This document shows, one piece after another, positions 24,381-32,433 of a stretch of 52,636 bases of DNA; positions within the stretch are counted from its first letter, which is position 1; every line of letters begins with the position of its first letter. The notes under the pieces are model-generated. The model was given only the letters and a program-made list of their open reading frames with translations, made no database searches and was not told where the DNA came from. A program made the position numbers and the translations under genes. Source of the stretch: Rheinheimera sp. (GTDB lineage Bacteria; Pseudomonadota; Gammaproteobacteria; Enterobacterales; Alteromonadaceae); the NCBI GenBank assembly GCA_003482455.1, contig DMYW01000030.1:1-52636 (forward strand). Direction: 5' to 3'.

Positions 24381-25712
24381 ATGTCGGAAATGACCCCTCG
24401 CGAAATCGTCCACGAACTGGACCGTCACATTATTGGCCAACAAGCCGCGAAACGCGCGGTAGCCATTGCGCTGCGTAACCGCTGGCGCCGCATGCAACTT
24501 GAGCCACAACTTCGCCACGAAGTGACGCCAAAAAACATTCTGATGATAGGCCCAACCGGTGTCGGTAAAACCGAGATCGCCCGTCGTTTGGCCAAACTGG
24601 CCAACGCGCCTTTTATCAAAGTCGAAGCGACCAAGTTCACTGAAGTGGGTTACGTCGGTAAAGAAGTTGAAAGCATTATCAAAGACTTAACTGATATCGC
24701 CGTCAAAATGGTGCGCGAGCGTGAAGTAGAGCGCAATCGCTTTCGCGCCGAAGAAGCCGCCGAAGAACGCATCCTGGATGTGTTGCTGCCAAAACCGCGC
24801 AACAACTGGGGCGAAGTCGAGCAAAGCGACAGCGACTCCCACACCCGACAAATTTTCCGCAAAAAACTGCGTGAAGGCCAACTCGATGACAAAGAAATCG
24901 AGTTAGATCTGTTAATGCCGGCGATGGGCGTTGAAATTATGGCGCCGCCTGGCATGGAAGAAATGACGCAGCAACTGCAAAGCATGTTCCAAAACATGGG
25001 CTCGGATCGCACCAAAAAACGCAAGCTGAAGGTCAAAGATGCGCTCAAGCAGCTGATTGACGAAGAAGCCGCGAAGTTGGTCAACCATGAAGAGCTGAAA
25101 GCCAAGGCGCTCGATGCCGTTGAGCAAAACGGTATCGTGTTTATCGATGAAATCGACAAGATCTGTAAACGCGGTGAAAGCCACGGCCCGGATGTCTCCC
25201 GTGAAGGGGTGCAGCGCGATCTATTGCCGTTAATTGAAGGCTGCAGCGTCACCACCAAACACGGTATAGTCAAAACCGATCACATCTTGTTTATCGCCTC
25301 GGGCGCGTTCCAAATGGCCAAGCCGTCGGATCTCGTCCCAGAGCTGCAAGGGCGTTTGCCGATCCGCGTCGAGTTACAAGCGCTGACGGCGGCCGATTTC
25401 GAACGTATCTTGACCGAGCCGAAAGCCTCGCTGACCGAACAATGTATTGCTTTGCTGGCAACCGAAGGCGTACAGATTGAATTTACGCCTGATGCGATTC
25501 AACGCATCGCCAGTGCCGCTTGGCAAGTTAATGAAACTACGGAAAATATTGGTGCTCGTCGCTTGCATACTGTGCTGGAAAAACTATTAGAAGAGATCTC
25601 GTTTGATGCCGCCGATCACAGTGGACAACGGATTGAGATTGACGCAGCCTATGTCGACAAATACTTAGGTTCTGTGGTGCAAGACGAAGACTTGAGCCGG
25701 TTTATTCTGTAA
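24381..25712 (+). CDS. hslU: HslU ATPase, unfoldase subunit
   Basis: AAA+ unfoldase that feeds substrates to HslV. Walker A GPTGVGKT is at 57-64, the pore loop GYVG at 90-93, and Walker B is in GIVFIDEIDKI. The I-domain insertion lies between about 110 and 240. The protein ends EDLSRFIL, the C-terminal tail that inserts between HslV subunits. The 443 residues match the family. Confidence 0.98.
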   Translation: MSEMTPREIVHELDRHIIGQQAAKRAVAIALRNRWRRMQLEPQLRHEVTPKNILMIGPTGVGKTEIARRLAKLANAPFIKVEATKFTEVGYVGKEVESIIKDLTDIAVKMVREREVERNRFRAEEAAEERILDVLLPKPRNNWGEVEQSDSDSHTRQIFRKKLREGQLDDKEIELDLLMPAMGVEIMAPPGMEEMTQQLQSMFQNMGSDRTKKRKLKVKDALKQLIDEEAAKLVNHEELKAKALDAVEQNGIVFIDEIDKICKRGESHGPDVSREGVQRDLLPLIEGCSVTTKHGIVKTDHILFIASGAFQMAKPSDLVPELQGRLPIRVELQALTAADFERILTEPKASLTEQCIALLATEGVQIEFTPDAIQRIASAAWQVNETTENIGARRLHTVLEKLLEEISFDAADHSGQRIEIDAAYVDKYLGSVVQDEDLSRFIL

Positions 25713-25721
25713 GAGGTTGTT

Positions 25722-26096
25722 ATGCAGCAGGTACAAAAACTGCATTATCATCAACGACGTAAGTTACTAGACGTGCTGTTTAGCGACGGTGTGACCGCGC
25801 AGTTCAGCGCAGAATTTCTGCGCGTACTGTCGCCAAGTGCCGAAGTGCGTGGCCACGGCACCCCGCGTTTAGTGGCGAATAAACGCGACGTGGCCATCCT
25901 GCAGATGCTGCCGATCGGCCAATACGCGGTGAAGTTGGTGTTTGATGATGGCCATGACAGCGGTATTTACAGTTGGAGTTACCTGCGCCAGCTGCATGAC
26001 AATGCTGAAGCCTTGTGGCAAGACTACTTGCAGCGGCTTAGCGATGCCAACGCAGTGCGAGATGCCAAGCTTGCCATCAAGATGAGTTTTTCATAA
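25722..26096 (+). CDS. DUF971 protein (gamma-butyrobetaine hydroxylase-like N-terminal domain)
   Basis: 124 residues with the DUF971 pattern GQYAVKLVFDDGHDSGIYSWSYL (split here as GQYAVKLVF and DDGHDSGIYSWSYL). The domain is also found as the N-terminal zinc-binding module of gamma-butyrobetaine hydroxylase and next to Fe-S scaffold genes. As a stand-alone gene it commonly follows hslVU. Its biochemical role is not established. It begins 9 bp after hslU with a GAGG ribosome site, so it is probably co-transcribed with hslVU and heat-inducible. Confidence 0.88.
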   Translation: MQQVQKLHYHQRRKLLDVLFSDGVTAQFSAEFLRVLSPSAEVRGHGTPRLVANKRDVAILQMLPIGQYAVKLVFDDGHDSGIYSWSYLRQLHDNAEALWQDYLQRLSDANAVRDAKLAIKMSFS

Positions 26097-26144
26097 TTCT
26101 GGCTATTACGATGGCTGCATGACTTGCGCAGGTCGCTTGAACAC

Positions 26145-26172
26145 AAAAAAGGCTCCAACGGAGCCTTTTTTT
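26145..26172. terminator. Bidirectional terminator between the DUF971 gene and a chemoreceptor gene
   Basis: Stem GGCTCC/GGAGCC (26151-26156, 26160-26165), loop AAC, flanked by A6 and T7, between convergent genes. Confidence 0.88.
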
Positions 26173-26194
26173 CATGCGGATACGCGAACCGTGG

Positions 26195-28057
26195 TCAGGC
26201 GCGGAAGCGGTCGACGGTTTGATGCAATTTCGCGGCTTGTTCGGCGACTTCTTCGCTGATTTGCGCGTTTTGATCAGCGATCTTCAGCGATTGCTCAGAA
26301 ATATCGCGAATACGCACGACATTCTTGTTCACTTCCGCCGCGACATGACTTTGCTCTTCCACCGCCGTGGCAATTTGCGTAGTCATCAGCATGATATTGT
26401 CGACATCGGTTGAGATCTGCACCAGCAAGCGGCTGGCCAAACCTGCTTGTTCAACACCGCTTTGCCCTTGCTCGCGGCAACTGGCCATCACATGCACTAT
26501 GTCACGGGTGCGGGTTTGCAAGCCGCGAATGATCTGTTCAATTTGTCGCGTCGAATCGGCGGTACGCTGCGCCAACGAGCGCACTTCATCGGCCACCACA
26601 GCAAAACCACGGCCTTGCTCGCCCGCGCGAGCCGCTTCAATCGCCGCATTGAGCGCCAATAAGTTGGTTTGTTCGGCAATACCGCGGATCACATCAAGCA
26701 CTGAACCTATAGTTTGGCTGTCGCGCTCAAGTTCAGTCATCACAGAGGTCGCTTGTTCTAAATCTTGAGACAACGCACTGATCCGAGCCACGGTTTGCTC
26801 GACTTCACGCCGCCCTTCCAACGCATTTTGGTTCGTCTGGCCTGCTTTATTGGCGGTATTTTCGGTATGACTGGCAATTTCTTCGATGGTTACGCCCATT
26901 TCTGTCGCGGCTGTCGCCACCATGTCACTTTCGAGTTGTTGTTGATGCATGCCACGACTGGTTTCTGAGGTCGATTTCGCTAACTCGGCGGTGGCATTAT
27001 CTAGCATTTCCAATGCTTGATTGACGCTCTTGACGAGGTTTTGGAAGTCGTTGAGCATTTGGTTGAAATCGACGGCTAACTGCGTCATCTCGTCACGGCC
27101 ATCCACCACTACGCGCTGCCGGAAATCATTGTCGCGACGGATCAAACCTATGGTCTGACACACCCGTTGGATCGGCTCAATGATGCTGCGACTGGTGAGA
27201 GTTAACAAGGTCAACACGGAAATCAGCACAGCGAGGAACAAACTAATAGCAATCCAGCGCGCTTGAGTTTCAGCAGCGAGCACCTCTTCGCTAGTACTAC
27301 TCGACATGGCTTTTAAACTCGATTCAGTTTGATGGATCGCTTCCCGCATTTTGCCCATCACACCTTGGTCCGGTTTAAGGCCAATTTGCTGTTTCCCTTC
27401 AACCAACTTCCGAAACGCTGTTGCATAACCGTCGGCAGCAGTTAACAGCTCGGGTGCAGCATTTGCTTGGTTTAACAAAGATTGGAAGTTACTGAATTCT
27501 TTATTAAAAGAGTCGAGATATTTCATTTCTAGCCGCAACATAAAATCTTTTTCGGCGCGGCGCAGTTGCAGCAAACTGACCATGATTTTGTCGCTGTCGA
27601 TTTTTTTGAATTCAGCTTCAAGACTATGCGCGGCTTTGCGCAAGCCGCCATACAAACCAGCTTGCGGGTCTAAGCCGACCTGTTCAGAAATAGTAACCAA
27701 TTCAATAAATTGTGTTTGATAAGCTTTGGTTTGTTGCTGGAATTGCTGCAGCGGCGTAGTGTCTAGGCCGTGTTCTTTCAGGTCGTCTTGCATCACGCTG
27801 GCGTTTTTTTGCAATGCTTCAAAGCTACTATTAAATTTGTCGAGGTAACTTTTGTCTTGCCGCATCACGAAGTCTTTTTCGTGTTTACGCAGCTCTAAAA
27901 CGCCTGCTTTTAACTCAGTGACTTCTAAACGTAAATTCGCTAAGTTAGACAACTGCCGATTTTGCATAATCAACAGTGCTAACATCACCAGCATCGCGAC
28001 ACCAACCACAACCCCATTGATCATCAACCGCTGCTTAATCGGATAGTTTCTCAGCAT
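26195..28057 (-). CDS. Methyl-accepting chemotaxis protein with HBM-like sensor domain
   Basis: Transmembrane chemoreceptor of 620 residues. A membrane helix (about 12-31) leads into an all-helical periplasmic region with two related segments, LRKHEKDFVMRQDKSYLDKF and LRRAEKDFMLRLEMKYLDSF. This internal repeat is the hallmark of the helical bimodular (HBM) ligand domain that binds organic acids in Pseudomonas McpS. A second membrane helix, HAMP and the signalling hairpin (EQTNLLALNAAIEAARAGEQGRGFAVVADE) follow. The start at 28057 has a perfect AGGAGG 7 nt upstream; the longer frame to 28102 lacks one. No chemotaxis pentapeptide tether is seen at the C-terminus. The ligand is unknown. Confidence 0.9.
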   Translation of the reverse strand: MLRNYPIKQRLMINGVVVGVAMLVMLALLIMQNRQLSNLANLRLEVTELKAGVLELRKHEKDFVMRQDKSYLDKFNSSFEALQKNASVMQDDLKEHGLDTTPLQQFQQQTKAYQTQFIELVTISEQVGLDPQAGLYGGLRKAAHSLEAEFKKIDSDKIMVSLLQLRRAEKDFMLRLEMKYLDSFNKEFSNFQSLLNQANAAPELLTAADGYATAFRKLVEGKQQIGLKPDQGVMGKMREAIHQTESSLKAMSSSTSEEVLAAETQARWIAISLFLAVLISVLTLLTLTSRSIIEPIQRVCQTIGLIRRDNDFRQRVVVDGRDEMTQLAVDFNQMLNDFQNLVKSVNQALEMLDNATAELAKSTSETSRGMHQQQLESDMVATAATEMGVTIEEIASHTENTANKAGQTNQNALEGRREVEQTVARISALSQDLEQATSVMTELERDSQTIGSVLDVIRGIAEQTNLLALNAAIEAARAGEQGRGFAVVADEVRSLAQRTADSTRQIEQIIRGLQTRTRDIVHVMASCREQGQSGVEQAGLASRLLVQISTDVDNIMLMTTQIATAVEEQSHVAAEVNKNVVRIRDISEQSLKIADQNAQISEEVAEQAAKLHQTVDRFRA

Positions 28058-28156
28058 TCTTTTGCCTCCTTTGCAAACCAAACTCAAGCATAGGAGAGAC
28101 AAATCAGGAACGCGTTGCTTTTTATCGCATTTTTTTACCGACTTAAACTACGCCGT

Positions 28157-28678
28157 CTACAGCAAACTTGATGCGCACCAAACAGCCGACGACCCCAGCA
28201 GCGCGCCCGCCACTATGTCTAGTGGATAATGCACGCCTAACATGACGCGAGAAGCTCCGACCGCCAGCGCCCAGGGTAATAGCAGCACTCCACACCAAGG
28301 TGAGACCTGTAACAAGGCGGTAACAAACACAAAAGCGCCCGCGGTATGCCCAGACGGCAGACTGAATTTGTCCGAAGGTTGAATATAAGCTTGGAGCGTG
28401 TCCGCAAGTCGATCTGACGGACGCTGCCGGCGGATGAGGTTTTTCAGCAATAAATAGCTTGGCAATTCAATGAGGTAAGCGGTTAACCACAAGATCAACA
28501 GCGCTTGAAATTGCTGGTTATCTAGCAGATAGAGCGCCAGAGCAATCAGCGCGTAACCTGGCCCGTCGGCCGTTTTGGACACCCAATAGCTGGTGCGCGC
28601 CATTTTGTCGGTCGCAAACCGACGAAACAGATAACAAAACAGTTGTTGGTCGAGATGATGCAAACTTGCTAGTGCCAT
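28157..28678 (-). CDS. PAP2-family membrane phosphatase
   Basis: 173 residues, about five or six membrane segments, with the three phosphatase motifs: KNLIRRQRP (KX6RP), PSGH in SLPSGHTAG, and SRVMLGVHYPLD (SRX5HX3D). Family members dephosphorylate undecaprenyl pyrophosphate, phosphatidylglycerophosphate or related lipids. Assignment to a specific substrate is not possible. The ATG at 28678 has GGAGG 8 nt upstream, preferred over the in-frame ATG at 28720. It lies 62 bp after the GGDEF-EAL gene and about 100 bp before the chemoreceptor gene on the same strand, so they may share a transcript. Confidence 0.88.
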   Translation of the reverse strand: MALASLHHLDQQLFCYLFRRFATDKMARTSYWVSKTADGPGYALIALALYLLDNQQFQALLILWLTAYLIELPSYLLLKNLIRRQRPSDRLADTLQAYIQPSDKFSLPSGHTAGAFVFVTALLQVSPWCGVLLLPWALAVGASRVMLGVHYPLDIVAGALLGSSAVWCASSLL

Positions 28679-28740
28679 AATGCCGCCCTCCACTGACTGG
28701 TCCCAGTGTGCTGAGCTCATGTGACATCAACATGACAAGA

Positions 28741-30747
28741 TTAAAATTTCAGCGGTTGTTCGAGTAATTTCAACGCAGCCTCTTCAGGCACAGGTTTGGC
28801 GATCAAGTAACCTTGTACGGCATCACAAGCAAGGTGCCGTAACAGTTGCAGCTGATTCACATCCTCAACGCCTTCCGCGAGGATCCGTTTACCTAGCCCA
28901 TGCGCCAAGGTAATCATGGTTTTAACAATCATCATGTCCGAGTCACTACCGGCCATGTCCATGATAAAACTGCGATCGATTTTGATTTTGTCGATCGGCA
29001 TTTTACGCAAATATCCCAGTGACGAATAACCGGTACCGAAATCGTCAATAGACACTCGAATGCCCATTTGCTGCAGTTCGGTGACAAAGTTGCGGCCCTT
29101 TTCCATGTCACCCATCGCGGTGTCTTCGGTGATTTCCAGCTCCAGCATGGTTGGCGGCACATCGTAGGTTTGCAACAACTGCTGGATCCGCTGTTTCAGG
29201 CCATCTTGTTCAAAATGGATCGGCGACATATTCACTGCCACGGACAGCGTTAAACCCTGTTTTTTCCAGCGTCCTAAGGTTTCGACCGCCACCTCAAGCA
29301 ACATCAAATCCATTTCTTTCATCAAGCCAAGCTGCTGCATTTGCGGTAAAAATGCGCCGGGCATCAACAAACCTTTTTGTGGATGGATCCAGCGCACTAG
29401 CGCCTCAAAACCGTCAATCCGTTGTTCACGAATGTTCCACTGCGGCTGATAAAACAGCACAAATTCACGCCCTTTGATCGCCTGTTGTAGCTCTTTTTCC
29501 AGCTGCAACATCCGCGCAGATTCGTCTTCCATGCCTGGATGATATTGATACCACCGCTGTTGCATCCGCTTGGCGTGGTGAAACGCGATATTGGCTTTTT
29601 GCAGCAGGCTTTCTGCCGAATTCGCATGTTCAGGAAATCGCGCCACTCCGAGGGTTGCCGTCAGTTTTAATGGTCCTGTGTCAAAACTAAATGGTTTTTC
29701 GACGAGCTGCTCTAGATGCTGCAAACTGAACTGTAGCTGTTTGTCACTGACTACCTCATCGAGCAACAACGCAAAAATATCGCCACCTGTACGGGCGAGT
29801 AACCGAGGTTTTAACACGCTGGTTTCTAAACGACGTGACACTTCGCGCAAAATGCGGTCACCTTGTTTCAACCCGACGGTTTCATTGATGGTTTTAAAGC
29901 GATCTAGCCCGATCATCACCAGCAGTGACGGCGTTTGTGGTTGCTGCAATTGTTGATGCGTTTCTTGTAAAAACGCATCACGATTTAAGGCGCCGGTGAG
30001 ATAGTCATGCGTGTCTAAGTATTTGGTTTTGGCCGTTAATGCCTGATTTGTAGTGCGCTCGTCCTCTTGCAACCATACGAGCAAGCCCATCCCCAGCAAC
30101 ACCATGTAAAACAACTCAAGATGTTTGGCCAGCATAGTCACCCGATCATAAAACACCGACTCACCAAACCAACTGACAAACAGCGCCATTGCGACCAGTT
30201 GGGCGCCCCATAAAATAACGCTCCAGGCGACCAACTTGGTCACAAACAATTGTCGCGGCAATGCGAACAACCAGAAACCTGACACCAGCAAAGTGGCACC
30301 GATAAACAACAAGCGTAAGTTGATTTGCAGCGCAGCTTTCCACAAGGTAGGGCCGCTTTCGCTCAGGAAAATCAGCACAGAACTGAGTGACAGCAGCGTT
30401 ACCAATCCCAGCAATTGATTGATCAACCGGCTGGCGATGCGCTCACCAAGCACGGCTTCGCGCACTCCAATAAGCATATAAATCGCGAAAAAATAACTGC
30501 TCGCAATAAAGCTAAATTCGATAAATGGGCGCAACAAGCGGTCTTCTGGAAGAAATACCCCCATATTGGCGTTGATGCTGACCAGAACCAAGTAGACGGA
30601 ATAACAGCCAAAAGCTAAAGACCAAGACTTTAAATAGTGCCGTGTGTACACACGATAGAAATGCCACAACACCATCGCCAAGGTCAAAGCGAGCCCAGCT
30701 TGGACAAAATAGAGGCTTAAGCGACTAAGAAACAGTTCAGTATTCAA
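28741..30747 (-). CDS. Membrane GGDEF-EAL protein with degenerate GGDEF
   Basis: 668 residues. About seven N-terminal membrane segments (to residue 225) form a putative sensor. The GGDEF domain has GGDIF in place of GGDEF, losing the second acidic residue. The EAL domain is intact at the motifs I can read: FEALVRW, NMSPIHF, LEITED, DDFGTGYSSLGYLR and AEGVED. It is therefore most likely a c-di-GMP phosphodiesterase whose GGDEF is regulatory, though this is inference. It is the first gene of a possible minus-strand unit with the PAP2 and chemoreceptor genes. Confidence 0.9.
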   Translation of the reverse strand: MNTELFLSRLSLYFVQAGLALTLAMVLWHFYRVYTRHYLKSWSLAFGCYSVYLVLVSINANMGVFLPEDRLLRPFIEFSFIASSYFFAIYMLIGVREAVLGERIASRLINQLLGLVTLLSLSSVLIFLSESGPTLWKAALQINLRLLFIGATLLVSGFWLFALPRQLFVTKLVAWSVILWGAQLVAMALFVSWFGESVFYDRVTMLAKHLELFYMVLLGMGLLVWLQEDERTTNQALTAKTKYLDTHDYLTGALNRDAFLQETHQQLQQPQTPSLLVMIGLDRFKTINETVGLKQGDRILREVSRRLETSVLKPRLLARTGGDIFALLLDEVVSDKQLQFSLQHLEQLVEKPFSFDTGPLKLTATLGVARFPEHANSAESLLQKANIAFHHAKRMQQRWYQYHPGMEDESARMLQLEKELQQAIKGREFVLFYQPQWNIREQRIDGFEALVRWIHPQKGLLMPGAFLPQMQQLGLMKEMDLMLLEVAVETLGRWKKQGLTLSVAVNMSPIHFEQDGLKQRIQQLLQTYDVPPTMLELEITEDTAMGDMEKGRNFVTELQQMGIRVSIDDFGTGYSSLGYLRKMPIDKIKIDRSFIMDMAGSDSDMMIVKTMITLAHGLGKRILAEGVEDVNQLQLLRHLACDAVQGYLIAKPVPEEAALKLLEQPLKF

Positions 30748-30899
30748 ACGCTGTTCCTATACAAGAAGATACTTATAGAAGTTAACACAGCCTGCAGGGC
30801 TTGGCGATAGCAACCCTCGAAAAGCATCACTGTGCTTGAGCTTCAATGAGTTAGGTTTATACTGTGCTTGCGATCAATGACTTACCGATGGAGCCTGCG

Positions 30900-31385
30900 A
30901 TGGAATACAACACCTCAGAACTATGTGATTTATATGTAGATATGATCGACGTGGTCGAACCTATCTTCGCCAATTATGGTGGCCGTCGTTCGTTTGGCGG
31001 AATGATCCACACGGTAAAATGCTTTGAAGACAACGGTCTGGTCCGGCAAATGCTCAGTGAGCCTGGCCAAGGCAAAGTGCTGTTGATTGATGGTGGCGGT
31101 TCTAGCCGTCGCGCGCTGATCGACGCCGAGCTAGCAGCTCTGGCGATGGAAAATGGCTGGGAAGGCATTGTTTGTTACGGTAGCGTGCGCGATGTCGATA
31201 CCTTGGAAGACTTTGATATTGGCATTCAAGCCGTCAATGCAATTCCAGTACGTGCCGATGACCAAGGGTTTGGTGAAGCCGATGTGCCCGTGAATTTCGC
31301 CGGTGTGACCTTCCTACCAGAAGACCATATTTACGCCGACAGCACAGGCATTATCTTATCTGCGGAGCCGCTGGATCTTGAATAA
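30900..31385 (+). CDS. rraA: RraA, regulator of RNase E activity
   Basis: 161 residues, closely matching E. coli RraA from MEYNTSELCDLYVD through VKCFEDNGL, DGGGSSRRALIDAELA and IYADSTGIILS. E. coli RraA binds RNase E and dampens mRNA decay. The fold is shared with HMG/CHA aldolases, so an aldolase-like role is an alternative for distant members, but similarity here is too high for doubt. The ATG at 30900 has GGAG 7 nt upstream; the open frame begins earlier at 30864. It ends in an 8-bp overlap with the hutG start, an unusual neighbour. Confidence 0.96.
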   Translation: MEYNTSELCDLYVDMIDVVEPIFANYGGRRSFGGMIHTVKCFEDNGLVRQMLSEPGQGKVLLIDGGGSSRRALIDAELAALAMENGWEGIVCYGSVRDVDTLEDFDIGIQAVNAIPVRADDQGFGEADVPVNFAGVTFLPEDHIYADSTGIILSAEPLDLE

Positions 31386-32433
31386 ATGGCTTGATCTGTT
31401 GCAAGCGGCGGATCTGTCGCCGCTGCAACAACTCCGCGAAGGCGAAACTCGTTTAGGTGAATCCCTGCAATTTTTGAATCCATTGCTACCGCTTGCTGAT
31501 GCATTGGAAAACGCGGTTGCTCAAGGTTGCAAGTACGCCATTGTTGGCATCCCTGAAGACATAGGACCGCGCGCCAACCTTGGTAATGGCGGCGCAGAAC
31601 TGGGCTTTCAGGCGTTTTTAAGTCGCTTTTTAAACCTGCAACATAACGAAACCATTCAGCCACAGCAGATCCTGTTATTAGGCTCAGTGCATTGCAACGA
31701 TTTGCTCCACACCAGCAGAAATTTATCGCCGGCAGAACCCGCGGAGTTAGCACAGCTGCGGGGTTTGTGTACCCAACTCGATGCGCGAGTCGCCGACGTG
31801 CTACAGGGCGTGTTTGCCGCCGGCTTGATCCCGATCGTGATCGGTGGCGGGCACAACAACGCATTACCGATCCTGCAAGCGTTAGCCACCTGCACCGGTG
31901 AAGCCGCCGATGCGATCAATTTGGATCCACATTGTGATTTCCGGTTACTGGAAGGACGCCACAGCGGCAATGGCTTTAGCTACGCGCATCGCGCAGGTTG
32001 GCTGCGCCGCTACTTTGTGCTGGGGTTGCACGAGCAAAAGAACTCGCAGTCTGCCTTGCAACAAATGCGGGAAGCCGGCGTTGGCTATCGCAGCTATCAA
32101 GAGATCTACCAATCACGCAGCATCACGCTCGCGCAAGCCATCGACGATGCTTTGACCTTTATCGATGCAAACGCAGCCTCTCCGCTGGGTATCGAACTGG
32201 ATACTGACAGTATCTCTGGTATGCCAGTCAGTGCGATGACCAATACTGGCGTTAGCGTCAGCGACGCTGAATATTTTGTGTATCGCTTGGCTTCACTTCC
32301 ACGTGTACGTTATTTGCACCTAGCGGAAGCAGCACCGGCCATGCATCCAGCCGGTTTAAAAATCGGCTTAAGCGAAGCGGGTCAAATCCTCAGTGCGTTA
32401 GTGCTGGCGTTTATTGCGGCCCAAACGCATTAG
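31378..32433 (+). CDS. hutG: Formimidoylglutamase (arginase/ureohydrolase family)
   Basis: Hydrolyses N-formimidoyl-glutamate to glutamate and formamide, the last step of the four-enzyme histidine pathway. The binuclear Mn site ligands are present: GGGHNN (His159), LDPHCD (Asp183, His185, Asp187) and ELDTDS (Asp275, Asp277). The ureohydrolase fold plus nearby hutI and hutC decide HutG over agmatinase or arginase. The only plausible start is TTG at 31378, overlapping the rraA stop by 8 bp, so translation is probably coupled to rraA. Its 3' end overlaps the convergent EAL gene by 23 bp. Confidence 0.88.
   Translation: MNKWLDLLQAADLSPLQQLREGETRLGESLQFLNPLLPLADALENAVAQGCKYAIVGIPEDIGPRANLGNGGAELGFQAFLSRFLNLQHNETIQPQQILLLGSVHCNDLLHTSRNLSPAEPAELAQLRGLCTQLDARVADVLQGVFAAGLIPIVIGGGHNNALPILQALATCTGEAADAINLDPHCDFRLLEGRHSGNGFSYAHRAGWLRRYFVLGLHEQKNSQSALQQMREAGVGYRSYQEIYQSRSITLAQAIDDALTFIDANAASPLGIELDTDSISGMPVSAMTNTGVSVSDAEYFVYRLASLPRVRYLHLAEAAPAMHPAGLKIGLSEAGQILSALVLAFIAAQTH

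Noticed and set aside
24650..25273. 207-codon minus frame inside hslU
   Set aside because: Ser-rich antisense shadow of a conserved AAA+ gene.
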